The notes under the pieces are model-generated. The model was given only the letters and a program-made list of their open reading frames with translations. It was not told where the DNA came from and searched no databases. The position numbers and the translations under genes were made by a program. Below, piece by piece: positions 8,724 through 17,325 of a DNA stretch of 64,000 bases (positions within the stretch are counted from its first letter, which is position 1; the number at the start of each line of letters is the position of its first letter). This stretch comes from Haladaptatus caseinilyticus (GTDB taxonomy: Archaea; Halobacteriota; Halobacteria; Halobacteriales; Haladaptataceae): assembly GCF_026248685.1 (NCBI RefSeq), contig NZ_CP111036.1, positions 2,418,001-2,482,000 on the forward strand, read 5' to 3'.

Positions 8724-8764
8724 ACCGAACGATTCGGTGTCGTGATAGTTAACCGTCGTGCAAA

Positions 8765-9163
8765 TCAGCTCGCCCACTCCGCGACGTGGCCCTCGAACAA
8801 AAGGAGAACGTTGTACGTAAACGTCGTCTGTACGCCGATGATGAGGTAGGCAGCGCCCCCGTGAAAAACGAACAGGAGAAGATAACTGATCAGTAAATTA
8901 CCCAATGTCGCAACGACGTGAACTAGCGGTGTTGCCCTCGTTTTCCGATCTTCATCAGGAACGATGGATAGGTGGCCAAATACCCCGAGTGCGAGCACGC
9001 CGAAGGCCGCAACCCCGCCGCCGACGTAGGCGAACACTTCGAGCGCGGACGGCGTTCCAACCCGTGACAGCAACAATCCGCCACCTCCCCAGACTGAGAG
9101 CGTGTAGCCATATGCACGCGATTCTGACAGCAAGTTTCTGGCTAAACGACGATTCGGCCCCAT
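8765..9163 (-). CDS. Hypothetical membrane protein, ~4 helices
   Basis: A 132-residue protein with four predicted membrane segments (around GYTLSVWGGGGLLLS, VFAYVGGGVAAFGVLALGVFG, LVHVVATLGNLLISYLLLFVF and AAYLIIGVQTTFTYNVLLLFEG) and a short charged cytosolic loop, PDEDRKTRAT. I do not recognise the family. It lies between the TrmB/RND operon and the DUF7544 gene on the same strand, so it may be co-transcribed with the latter. Confidence 0.6.
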   Translation of the reverse strand: MGPNRRLARNLLSESRAYGYTLSVWGGGGLLLSRVGTPSALEVFAYVGGGVAAFGVLALGVFGHLSIVPDEDRKTRATPLVHVVATLGNLLISYLLLFVFHGGAAYLIIGVQTTFTYNVLLLFEGHVAEWAS

Positions 9164-9203
9164 ACTCGACGATTTTTACCGGAGCAAAAAACGTGTATCG
9201 GCG

Positions 9204-9941
9204 TCAGTTCCGCGTCGCACCTTCGAGCCGCGCGTCGATGAATTGACTGAGAATCGCCGCGAAACCGGTCTCGGAACTCCAGATGGCGGACTCTTCGTCA
9301 CCGAGAACGCTGATGAGAACCGTATCGCCGTCGATGACCAACACTCGTCCAGCTCGGTGTTCCGCCGGGCCGTCGGGCATTTCGATAACCGGAACGTCAT
9401 CAAACCGGTCGTGAACGTCCGCATCGTCACTGACGACGAGGATACTGACCCCGGCGTCAGCACGCTCTCGCAACGCGTCGGCGAGGGGACGGGTAAACAG
9501 GGAGGCATCGTGAACGGCGAAAACGATTCTCGACTCGGCCGCTTCGATGAGTTGCTCGATACGACTGCTGACGGCGTCACGGCCATCGACCGACCATACG
9601 TCTTCCCGTTCCTCGTCACCGTCAACGAACTCGTTCTGTGCGGTTTCCAAGTACTCGAACGCCCGTTCCTGCGTTCGTTCGAATCGCTCCTTCAGGAGCG
9701 ATTTCGCAGCCTCTAGGCTCACCGGGCGGTACTGGATTGGCTTCGACTGCTGGAGTTCCACCAGACCACGTTCCTGAAGCGTCTCGGCCGCACCGTACAC
9801 CTGTGACCGTGGAACATCAGTGACGCTGTTGATATCTCGGGCAGTTCCCGTGCCTAATTTTTGGAGCGCGACGAACACCTTGGCCTCGTAGTTCGACAAG
9901 CCGAGGTCCGACAGTGCCTTGATGGCGTCTGATTCGTCCAT
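9204..9941 (-). CDS. TrmB-family transcriptional regulator
   Basis: A 245-residue regulator. The N-terminal winged helix-turn-helix reads LSDLGLSNYEAKVFVALQKLGTGTARDINSVTDVPRSQVYGAAETLQERGLVELQQSKPIQYRPVS, the hallmark of TrmB-like archaeal repressors. A PLD-like effector region follows (SRIEQLIEAAESRIVFAVHD...VLVIDGDTVLISV). The start at 9941 is chosen because the family begins at this M-x-E-S-x2-A-I-x-A-L segment; an upstream frame would run into the RND gene. The stop of the RND transporter lies 1 base before this ATG, so the regulator is the distal gene of that operon and probably controls it through the dyad at 13023-13041. Confidence 0.88.
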   Translation of the reverse strand: MDESDAIKALSDLGLSNYEAKVFVALQKLGTGTARDINSVTDVPRSQVYGAAETLQERGLVELQQSKPIQYRPVSLEAAKSLLKERFERTQERAFEYLETAQNEFVDGDEEREDVWSVDGRDAVSSRIEQLIEAAESRIVFAVHDASLFTRPLADALRERADAGVSILVVSDDADVHDRFDDVPVIEMPDGPAEHRAGRVLVIDGDTVLISVLGDEESAIWSSETGFAAILSQFIDARLEGATRN

Positions 9942-9942
9942 C

Positions 9943-12900
9943 TCAATCCTCCCCCGATGTCGTGGTCGCCGGTTTCGTCTCCATGGTCCCACGAGCGCCG
10001 GGTCCGAAGTATCGTGTCCAGACCACGAGCAGGCTGGGAAGCACCAGCACGCTGGCGATGAAGGCGTAGATGATCGTCAGTCCCGTGATGATGCCGAACT
10101 GCTGGAGTGCGGGCAGGATGGCGAACGCGAGGACGCCGAAGCCACCGACCGTCGTCGCCGCACTGCCGAGCAGTGCACCGCCGGTACCGGCGAGTGCGAC
10201 GTTCATCGCCTCCCAGACGGAGCCACGGCGTTCCAGTTCCACGTTGTATCGCTCGGACAGGTGAATACTGTAGGCGACACCTAGCCCGACGGTGAGGCTC
10301 GTGATCATGCCCGTGAGGATGTTGAACGGCATCCCGATGAGGTACATCGTTCCTAGAATCCACGCCACGCTGAACACGACGGGGAGCAGTGTAACGGCAC
10401 CGAGGGCCGCACTGCCCTCCGTGATGCGGTAGATGAGCATCAAGAATACGAAGACTGCGACCATCGTGATGACGAGACTCTGGATAACCGTGTCGAGCAG
10501 CTGCTTTTGGACGATTTCGAAGACGATTGGCTGTCCGGTTGCGGTCGCTTCGAGATTGTCGAAGGAGCCAGCCACGTCACGCATCTGCTCGGTAACTGCG
10601 GCACTCGACGCGCCTCCCTTCGTCGAAATCGACATCCGGAGTGCGTGATACTCGCCGTCCTCGCGGTGAACGACGCTCGCGGCTTGGTCGGGCGCGACCG
10701 TGTACAGTTTGTCGTACACGGCTTTCAGATTCCGGTCGGGGACGCCGTTACCGTCCGTATCCGCCGAAACGAACGTTCGGTTGAACGATTGGTTCTGTGC
10801 TGCAACCCCTTGCATCACCGAAATCGGACTCGTAACCTCGGGCTCGCCGTTCGAAAGGACGAGGGTCGGTTCCTTTTTCGCGGCCTTCTGACGGGCCTGC
10901 TGTAGCTGTTCGAGCGCGTCGTCCCGTGTTACACTTCCTTGTATCAGGATTTGTGCCTGCGAGTCCTCGCGAACGAAGTTATCGTTCACGTAGTCTAGAT
11001 GCTTCTTCGCCGAATAGTCGCCTGGTTTGAACGGCTCCGGGAGTTCCTTCGTCCACCCCGGTGGGTCTTCTGCGAGGAAGTCCTCCTGTGAGAAACTGGT
11101 ATCGACTTTCGTCGCGCCGTAGGCACCGCCAGCACTCACGACCACGGTCAGGAGGATGACGACGAGTGGAGCCTTTCGTGCCGCGACTGCACCGACAGCG
11201 AGGGCACGTGCCAGTGCGCCACCGCCGGTACCGAACGCGCGCTTGTCGCGGTCGAAGCCACGAGATTCGAGAACAGAATCGAGTTCGACCTTCAGCGCGG
11301 GAATCAGCGCGCCGAAGACGAGCAGGGCCGCGAGTATACCGACAGAGCTGACGATACCGAAGTCCTGAATCGGTGGAAGCGGACTGACCAGATTCGAGAG
11401 GAAACCGATAACCGTCGTCGCAGTCACCCACGTCAGGGCCGCGCCGACGCTCACGAGGGCAACGCGCATGGAACCGCGAACGCCCATGTCGGGATTCTCC
11501 TCTCGCTCCTCGCGATGGCGCATGAAGACGTGAATCGCGTAATCGATGGACAACCCGATGAGCAAGACCGGTACCGCGATGAACATCTGGTTGAAGGTGA
11601 TACCGACCCAGCCCATGAAGCCGAACGTCCACACTAACACGAAGACGATACCGACGACGCCGAGCAGAATGTCGAGTAAATCGCGGTAGGCCACGAGCAG
11701 GGTTAGGATGACGAACAGGAGGGCGAGCGGACCGACGATGGCCAGACTGTCCGCCATCGATTGGTTGATCTCTTCGCTGATAATGCCGCTTCCGAAGACG
11801 ACCGCTTCCCGGTCGAATTCCTCCTTTGCGACCGATTGGATAGCCGACTGTGAGGCGACGAGCGTATCGGAGGCTTGTCCCTGTTGCATCGACTGGCCGC
11901 CCTGTTCTTGGAAGACGATGAGCATCGTCGCGTTTGCGTCAGTCACACCGGGTTCGTAGGAGGTCGGCATGAATGCCAGTGCTTGGCCGTCCATCCCACC
12001 GGAACTGGAGTTCGCGGAAAGCACCGACTTCGCCAGGCTATCGACCTGTGACTGGTTCATCGACTCCAACTGCTGGATTTGGCGGGAGAGCGACGGAAGC
12101 GAGGCGTTCTTGAGACCTTCCTGCTTGGCTTGCAGGTTCTCACTCCGCTTTTGGAGTTGTTCGTACTCCTCCGCCAGCACGCCTTGCGTGCCGAGTTTGT
12201 ACACCTGTTCGAACTGCGACCGGACCTCGCCAGCACGTCGCTGGTAGGTCGATTGGTTGATTTTGCCCTGCTGGTAGGAGGCGTTCACTTGATCGAGTCG
12301 TGCTTGCAAGTCGCGAGCCTGCTGTGCGGATTTGTTGAACGTCTCGGACTGATTCCCGGAGAGTTCGGTCGTCGCGTTCGCTTGTACGCTTTGTAGTTGG
12401 GATTCGATCTCGGTCGCCCGCTGGCGATACGTTTCGTTGTCGATGTCCCCGGCCTGCCGGGAGGCATTTAGCTGGTCGTACTGCGCTTGGAGGTCCCGTG
12501 TCCGGTTCAGCGCCTCGCTCAATCGTGCCGCAGTCTGGTTCAGTCGTTGACTCCGCTGTTGGAGTCGTGCACCATCGGAACGGATTTCGGATACCTTCTC
12601 CTGTTGTATCGCGCTGATTGCGATAACGTTCGCCACACCGCTGGTCGGGTTTTCCGACACCAGCGTCTCGTTGACCGTTTGGTTTTCACGAAGTCGCTGT
12701 TGGAACTGGAGCGAGTTCACCAACGCTTCTTTCGACAGCACATCGTCACCGCGGACGATCACCTGCACCGCCGTCGTATTCTCCCGCCCCGTGGTGAAGT
12801 TGGAATCGATGTAATCCAGTTTCTCTGCCGCCTCACTGTCGCTCTGGAACTGGTCCAAGGACGACGATTGGTCTATCATCGGTGCGCCCGCTCCGACGAG

Positions 12901-12981
12901 GACGGTCAGAAGGAGTAGTACGGCGATTATCACTCGCGAGTGGGCCGTTACGTTCGCAAAAATCCGGTCCAGACGGCTCAC
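9943..12981 (-). CDS. RND-superfamily (MMPL/HAE3-type) exporter
   Basis: A 1012-residue transporter. The N-terminal helix IIAVLLLLTVLVGAGAPMI is followed by a long extracytoplasmic region with Gln/Asn-rich coiled coils (~110-320; repeated motifs such as ARDLQARLDQVNASYQQGKI) and a first six-helix membrane block. A second external domain (~620-800) and a second membrane block (SLVITMVAVFVFLMLIY... onward) follow. The duplicated layout and the GLSIDYAIHVFMRHREER and GLGVAYSIHLSERYNVE segments are those of the MMPL/HAE3 branch, proton-driven exporters of lipids or hydrophobic compounds. The substrate is unknown. It forms an operon with the TrmB-type regulator, 1 base apart. Confidence 0.9.
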   Translation of the reverse strand: MSRLDRIFANVTAHSRVIIAVLLLLTVLVGAGAPMIDQSSSLDQFQSDSEAAEKLDYIDSNFTTGRENTTAVQVIVRGDDVLSKEALVNSLQFQQRLRENQTVNETLVSENPTSGVANVIAISAIQQEKVSEIRSDGARLQQRSQRLNQTAARLSEALNRTRDLQAQYDQLNASRQAGDIDNETYRQRATEIESQLQSVQANATTELSGNQSETFNKSAQQARDLQARLDQVNASYQQGKINQSTYQRRAGEVRSQFEQVYKLGTQGVLAEEYEQLQKRSENLQAKQEGLKNASLPSLSRQIQQLESMNQSQVDSLAKSVLSANSSSGGMDGQALAFMPTSYEPGVTDANATMLIVFQEQGGQSMQQGQASDTLVASQSAIQSVAKEEFDREAVVFGSGIISEEINQSMADSLAIVGPLALLFVILTLLVAYRDLLDILLGVVGIVFVLVWTFGFMGWVGITFNQMFIAVPVLLIGLSIDYAIHVFMRHREEREENPDMGVRGSMRVALVSVGAALTWVTATTVIGFLSNLVSPLPPIQDFGIVSSVGILAALLVFGALIPALKVELDSVLESRGFDRDKRAFGTGGGALARALAVGAVAARKAPLVVILLTVVVSAGGAYGATKVDTSFSQEDFLAEDPPGWTKELPEPFKPGDYSAKKHLDYVNDNFVREDSQAQILIQGSVTRDDALEQLQQARQKAAKKEPTLVLSNGEPEVTSPISVMQGVAAQNQSFNRTFVSADTDGNGVPDRNLKAVYDKLYTVAPDQAASVVHREDGEYHALRMSISTKGGASSAAVTEQMRDVAGSFDNLEATATGQPIVFEIVQKQLLDTVIQSLVITMVAVFVFLMLIYRITEGSAALGAVTLLPVVFSVAWILGTMYLIGMPFNILTGMITSLTVGLGVAYSIHLSERYNVELERRGSVWEAMNVALAGTGGALLGSAATTVGGFGVLAFAILPALQQFGIITGLTIIYAFIASVLVLPSLLVVWTRYFGPGARGTMETKPATTTSGED

Positions 12982-13022
12982 AACCGCCCTCCGTGTTTGT
13001 AGTACGTTCGAACCATTGCTGT

Positions 13023-13041
13023 TGTTAGAATCCTACTAACA
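13023..13041. promoter_or_regulatory. Dyad operator upstream of RND/TrmB operon
   Basis: TGTTAG (13023-13028) and CTAACA (13036-13041) form a perfect inverted repeat around a 7-base spacer. It lies 42-60 bases upstream of the RND start and just downstream, in the reading direction, of an AT-rich block (13046-13062) that can serve as TATA box. The dyad would thus cover the transcription start, as expected of a repressor site. The natural candidate ligand is the TrmB-like protein of the same operon. Confidence 0.55.
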
Positions 13042-13185
13042 GCATTGGCAAAAAGATAGTGGTTTGTTTTGTCTGGTGAGACATAAGTCCGGAGAGCGGT
13101 CGCTCAGGTTTCGCATACGAGAAACGATCGGACACATCACCGAAAGCAAAGCAGTAAAAAAGCAGTCGAAATGACCGTTTGTTAC

Positions 13186-13936
13186 TTATTCGCGCACTGC
13201 TGCATCGGTGTTGAGATGGCCCTTCCCGTGGTACTTTTTCTCACCGACGCGGTCGGCAGTGTTGCGGAGCGTCTTTCGGATCTGGTTCGCGTTGTAGTTC
13301 GGATTGACGCTTTTGACCATCGCGGCGGCGGCGGCGACCTGCGGCGACGCCATGCTCGTTCCGGCGAGCCACGCATAGCTTCCCATCCACGTTGGAATCG
13401 TGTTGAAGACGAGGTCGTAATAGTAGTTTTCGGGGAACCCGGCAGCGTAGTTTCCGCCGGGCGCGCTGATATCGATGGCGTTCGTTCCGTAGTTGGTGTA
13501 CTTTGCCGGGGTCGTCGTCGGCGCTTCGAGACCCTCGTCGCCCCAGTTGAATCCGATTGGACCGGTCGCGCTGATGCTCATGACGTTCGACGCTTCGTTG
13601 GGCACGCTGATGACGTTCCCATCGTGCTGGAGATCGGCAGCGTCGTTTCCTGCGGCCGTGACCACGAGCATCCCGTTTCTACGTGCGTAGGCCATCGTCT
13701 TGTTGAGGGTTCGGCCGTAGTCCGCTGACGACCAGCAGGTCGACAGCACTCAGGTCATGAACGACTTCGACGCCGTTCGATTCGAGATCGGCCGAGGAAA
13801 CCGTGTTCGATTTGACGATAAAACGGTCCGTGGATTTCGCCGCGGTTACCGTGGTCCCAACCGCGATGCCACCCATTACTGTTCCGCTAATCTTCAGAAA
13901 TGACCGCCGTGTTTGTTGCGACTCAACACGGAACAT
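13186..13936 (-). pseudogene. Halolysin-like subtilase (S8), internal deletion and frameshift
   Basis: The N-terminal part from 13936 has a Tat signal (QQTRRSFLKISGTVMGGIAVGTTVTAA) and the start of an I9-type propeptide (DRFIVKS...VEVVHDLSAVDLLVVSG). Near 13730 the reading frame changes and continues as SADYGRTLNKTMAYARRNGMLVVTAAGN, then the Ser box GTSMASPQVAAAAAMV and a normal C-terminal catalytic end. The roughly 150-200 residues holding the catalytic Asp and His boxes are missing, so this cannot be an active protease. Parent function: extracellular serine protease of the halolysin type. The retained parts have normal codon use, which suggests a recent deletion. Confidence 0.85.
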
Positions 13937-14105
13937 GTGTTCACCAGATATAATTATTTCTATTATTCTACTTCTCTAATTTATAAATGCCTGCATTTGC
14001 AAACGATTCTACTCTCCTATGTTATCATAGCGTCATTATTGCAGAACGTTTCCGGTATCCAGGTGCCCACCAGAGTTAGGACGGTTCACGGAAGAGAACC
14101 ACCCA

Positions 14106-15209
14106 ATGGTAGATGTCGTAACGATACTTCGTGCCTTCGGTGGCCTGTTTCTCCTGTTGATGAACGCTTACTTCGTCGTTATCGAATTCGCCATGACGCG
14201 GGTTCGACAGTTCGACGAACAGGAGTTCGGCGAATCATCCGGTCTTCGACGAGCGTGGGAGATGACCGACCGTCTCGAAATCTATCTGTCCGGCTGTCAG
14301 CTCGGTATTACCATCGCCAGCGTCGGACTGGGTGTCGTTGCGGAGCCTGCAGTTGCGAAACTGTTCACGCCGCTCGTGAAGGCCGTCGGACTGGGGCAGG
14401 GTTCGACACATGCCCTTTCGGCCATTTTGGCGCTGGGCCTCATTAACCTCCTCCACGTCATCGTGGGTGAGCAAGCGCCGACCTACCTCGGCATTGAGCG
14501 AACGAAATTCGTCGCACGACACGGTTCCGGGCTGCTTTACTGGTGGGCGAAGCTCCTGTACCCCGTCATCGTCGTCGCCGACAAAGTCGCCAAAGCACTG
14601 CTCGGTCTGTTCGGCGTCAAAATCACGCGGTCGTGGACGGAGGCCGAAGAGGGTGAGGACGGCGGCGCAGGTGGAGAAATCGTCAGTCGTGCCGACCTCC
14701 ACCGTGAGATGGGTGACGTGCTCAGCCAGGTGGACCACCTCTCGGAGGAACGGGAAGAGGAGATCTTAGCCGCCATGGAGATCGAAATGGTTCCGATTCG
14801 GGATATCATGGTCCCTCGGGAAGACATCGTCGCACTGTCGACCAACGACAGTATCGAAGAAAACCTCGAACGAATGGAAGCGAATCCACTCGTTCGGTTC
14901 CCTGTCATCGGCGAATCGTTCGACGAATATCGCGGAATCGTCTACACACCGAGCGTTGTGAGCCAGTACGACGCACTCAGAGCGGGAGAGATATCGCTCA
15001 CCGATATCGCCCACGAACCGATGTCGATTGCGGGGGATACCAGCGTTGCCGACGCAATCGACCTGTTCCAAGCTGAAAACCAGGAACTCGCGCTCGTACT
15101 GGATGGGGAGGAAGTCGTCGGGGTGGTGACTGCGACGGACGCTTTCGAAGCCGTCCTCGGCGAATTAGAGGACCCGACGGACAGGGAATCCGCGGTTCAC
15201 TCGTCGTAG
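14106..15209 (+). CDS. CNNM/CorC-type membrane protein with CBS pair
   Basis: A 367-residue member of the CNNM (hemolysin C/TlyC-like) family. The N-terminal CNNM membrane domain (~1-180) includes FAMTRVRQFDEQ, CQLGITIASVGLGVVAEPAV and HVIVGEQAPTYLGIERT. The cytosolic CBS pair (~230-345) starts at PIRDIMVPREDIVALS and includes FPVIGESFDEYRGIV and ELALVLDGEEVVGVVTATD. Relatives move Mg2+, Co2+ or Na+, with the CBS pair sensing nucleotide. The usual C-terminal CorC/HlyC domain is absent, as in many archaeal members. The end overlaps the convergent zinc-finger gene by 13 bases. Confidence 0.88.
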   Translation: MVDVVTILRAFGGLFLLLMNAYFVVIEFAMTRVRQFDEQEFGESSGLRRAWEMTDRLEIYLSGCQLGITIASVGLGVVAEPAVAKLFTPLVKAVGLGQGSTHALSAILALGLINLLHVIVGEQAPTYLGIERTKFVARHGSGLLYWWAKLLYPVIVVADKVAKALLGLFGVKITRSWTEAEEGEDGGAGGEIVSRADLHREMGDVLSQVDHLSEEREEEILAAMEIEMVPIRDIMVPREDIVALSTNDSIEENLERMEANPLVRFPVIGESFDEYRGIVYTPSVVSQYDALRAGEISLTDIAHEPMSIAGDTSVADAIDLFQAENQELALVLDGEEVVGVVTATDAFEAVLGELEDPTDRESAVHSS

Positions 15210-15412
15210 AACTGTCGCGCTTCCTCGGGAGTCATCGTCTCCCATTCGTCGTCGTCGGTTCGCACTTGTACGTAGCCGTCCGGAATATCCATCTCCATCT
15301 CGACCGTTTCGACGTGTTCGCGCAAGAGGTGTGATTCGTACTGTCTCCATGCCGCCTGCTCCGAGGGGGCGACGGCAACCCAACCGCACTCTCGCTGACT
15401 GCACCGTATCAT
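15197..15412 (-). CDS. Small C2H2-like zinc-finger protein
   Basis: A 71-residue acidic protein: MIRCSQRECGWVAVAP, then SHLLREHVETVEME and a tail with TDDDEWETMTPEEARQFYDE. Two Cys (C-x4-C) and two His (H-x4-H) at finger-like spacing suggest one zinc-binding unit. Short proteins like this are common in haloarchaea, with unknown function; DNA, RNA or protein binding is possible. It is probably monocistronic and ends 13 bases inside the CNNM gene. Confidence 0.65.
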   Translation of the reverse strand: MIRCSQRECGWVAVAPSEQAAWRQYESHLLREHVETVEMEMDIPDGYVQVRTDDDEWETMTPEEARQFYDE

Positions 15413-15476
15413 TGAGTATCGTTCACTCGCCGTAGTGGATATAAACCTTCAGAAACGACATCGTCAGGAAGTGACG

Positions 15477-16178
15477 TTATCCGGTGACGACGTGAGAGGA
15501 TAGTTCGCCGATGGTTCCTTCAACCTCGTATTCCGGCGTCTGGACGGAGAGCACGCTATCCGGCGTTACGTCGTGGAACTTGATTCGGAGCGAGTAGGTC
15601 CCGTCCCCGAGAATGTCGGTCGCCTCCTTTTGACCGGATGCGAGATGACGCGCCCATGCAGTCTCGCCGACGAACGCCGGGTCGGCGATTCCGTCGATGA
15701 TGTAGGCATTGGGGGATGCTTCCGTGTTCTGTCCACGAATCGGATACCCTTTCTCGTGCCATGCCCAGTAGCCCTCGTCGATGACGTAGACGTTTTCGTA
15801 CCCGTTTTTGATCAGTTTGCCCGCGCGCATCGAAGAGAGATGGTGAGGACAGCCACAGTAGCAAACGATTTTCTGATCCTTCGACCAGGACGAGACCGGG
15901 TCGTTCTGTTTCAATCCATCAGGCGCGGGACTGAGCACCGCACCCTTGATGTGTGATGTTTCGTACTGTCGCTTACCGCGGGCGTCCACGAATCGCGCGC
16001 TGTCGTTCTTGTACCACTGATACGTATCGGAAAGCGGTGCGAGTGGGACCTGTTGTCCATACTCTTCGACCGTCTCGTATCCGTCGCTGTTCTTTCCCGA
16101 ACCCCCACCTAGTCCGAGACAGCCACTCAATCCAGCGACCGAGACTGCCCCCGCCGCGAGGAACGTTCGTCGATTCAT
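15477..16178 (-). CDS. Rhodanese-domain lipoprotein (Tat-exported)
   Basis: A 233-residue protein. The signal MNRRTFLAAGAVSVAGLSGC combines a twin-arginine motif with a lipobox Cys20, so the protein is anchored to the outer face of the membrane. Residues ~35-150 are a rhodanese domain: RFVDARGKRQYETSHIKGAVL, then the active loop IVCYCGCPHH (Cys108 is the likely sulfur carrier) and GYENVYVIDEGYWAWHEKGYP. The C-terminal ~80 residues form an extra domain (AYIIDGIADPAFVG...RIKFHDVTPDSVLSV) that I cannot assign. The role may be thiosulfate or persulfide transfer at the cell surface. The extra Cys106 and Cys110 beside the active Cys are unusual. Confidence 0.85.
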   Translation of the reverse strand: MNRRTFLAAGAVSVAGLSGCLGLGGGSGKNSDGYETVEEYGQQVPLAPLSDTYQWYKNDSARFVDARGKRQYETSHIKGAVLSPAPDGLKQNDPVSSWSKDQKIVCYCGCPHHLSSMRAGKLIKNGYENVYVIDEGYWAWHEKGYPIRGQNTEASPNAYIIDGIADPAFVGETAWARHLASGQKEATDILGDGTYSLRIKFHDVTPDSVLSVQTPEYEVEGTIGELSSHVVTG

Positions 16179-16352
16179 CGTTACACAGCCGTAGTGACCA
16201 GCAGCGTATCAATTTTATCATGGTATTTCCACACGAAATTTCACGGAGAAAAGTCGATTGATGATTTGAATCCGTCGGTACCCGAACTGGTTTGGCATCG
16301 TCTTTTTTCAGACTACCGACGTACCATCTACTATTCTCGGGGCGCACATGCA

Positions 16353-17303
16353 ATGAAGGACACACACGTACGGACGGGAAAGTCGATACAACAACGGACT
16401 GGAAAGACGTTCCACCTCGCCACGCGACTCTTGCCGAAGCGAGTACGCCACCCGACGTACGTATTGTACGGTTTCTTCCGGATTTGCGACGAAGTAGTCG
16501 ACGACGCAGCGGACATACCACCCAAAGAGCAGAAGGCGCAACTCGAATCGTTCCGGGCGCAAGCGCTCGGAACCGTCGAACCTGACGACCCGGTCCTCGA
16601 AGCATTTCAACAACTCCGTACATCCCACGGCATCTCGGACGAAGAGGTTACACTCTTCATCGACGCCATGGAATCGGACATCACCAAATCGCGATACGAG
16701 ACCTACGACGAACTCGAAACGTACATGCGAGGGTCCGCGGCCGCCGTCGGTCGGATGATGACGACGATAATGAATCCTAAAGACGCCGAACGTGCCCTGC
16801 CACACGCGACGGCGCTGGGGGAGGCGTTCCAACTGACCAACTTCCTCCGCGACGTGCGCGAAGACATCGAAGACCGCAACCGAATCTACCTGCCACGAAC
16901 GACGCTTTCCCGATACGGCGTCACCGACGGGGAAATCGGGTCTTTCGAGTTTTCCGAGGGGTTCGCCGACGCGATGCGTGACGAACTCCATCGAGCGGAA
17001 TCGCTATACAGTGATGGGGTCGCTGGCATCCAGTTCCTCCCCGAAGATTGCCAGTTCGCCGTCTTGGTTTCGGCGGTTCTCTACGCCGATTATCATCGCG
17101 TGATTCGTACACAGGGATACGACGTTCTCTCCACGGAACCGACCCTCGGAACCCTGCGAAAACTCTCACTCATCGCCACGACGCGTTGGCACTGGCGGAA
17201 GACTCGCGACCCGGAAACCGTCTTCCGGGCCGTAAGTTCCGTTTCCCCTTCGGAGCACAAACAGGCTGACTTCGAACGTCGGGACACCCTTCCAACACGG
17301 TAG
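16353..17303 (+). CDS. crtB: Phytoene synthase (trans-isoprenyl diphosphate synthase fold)
   Basis: A 316-residue enzyme that joins two geranylgeranyl diphosphates into phytoene, the first committed step to bacterioruberin-type carotenoids. The two Asp-rich motifs that bind Mg-diphosphate are DEVVDD (~46-51) and DVREDIEDR, preceded by NFLR. SIQQRTGKTFHLATRLLPKRVRHPTYVLYGFFR is the usual N-terminus and fixes the ATG at 16353; the frame runs upstream to 16194 but that part is not homologous. The protein has full family length. No other carotenoid gene is adjacent, which is common in haloarchaea. Confidence 0.92.
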   Translation: MKDTHVRTGKSIQQRTGKTFHLATRLLPKRVRHPTYVLYGFFRICDEVVDDAADIPPKEQKAQLESFRAQALGTVEPDDPVLEAFQQLRTSHGISDEEVTLFIDAMESDITKSRYETYDELETYMRGSAAAVGRMMTTIMNPKDAERALPHATALGEAFQLTNFLRDVREDIEDRNRIYLPRTTLSRYGVTDGEIGSFEFSEGFADAMRDELHRAESLYSDGVAGIQFLPEDCQFAVLVSAVLYADYHRVIRTQGYDVLSTEPTLGTLRKLSLIATTRWHWRKTRDPETVFRAVSSVSPSEHKQADFERRDTLPTR

Positions 17304-17325
17304 GACAAAAATCAGTACGCTCACG

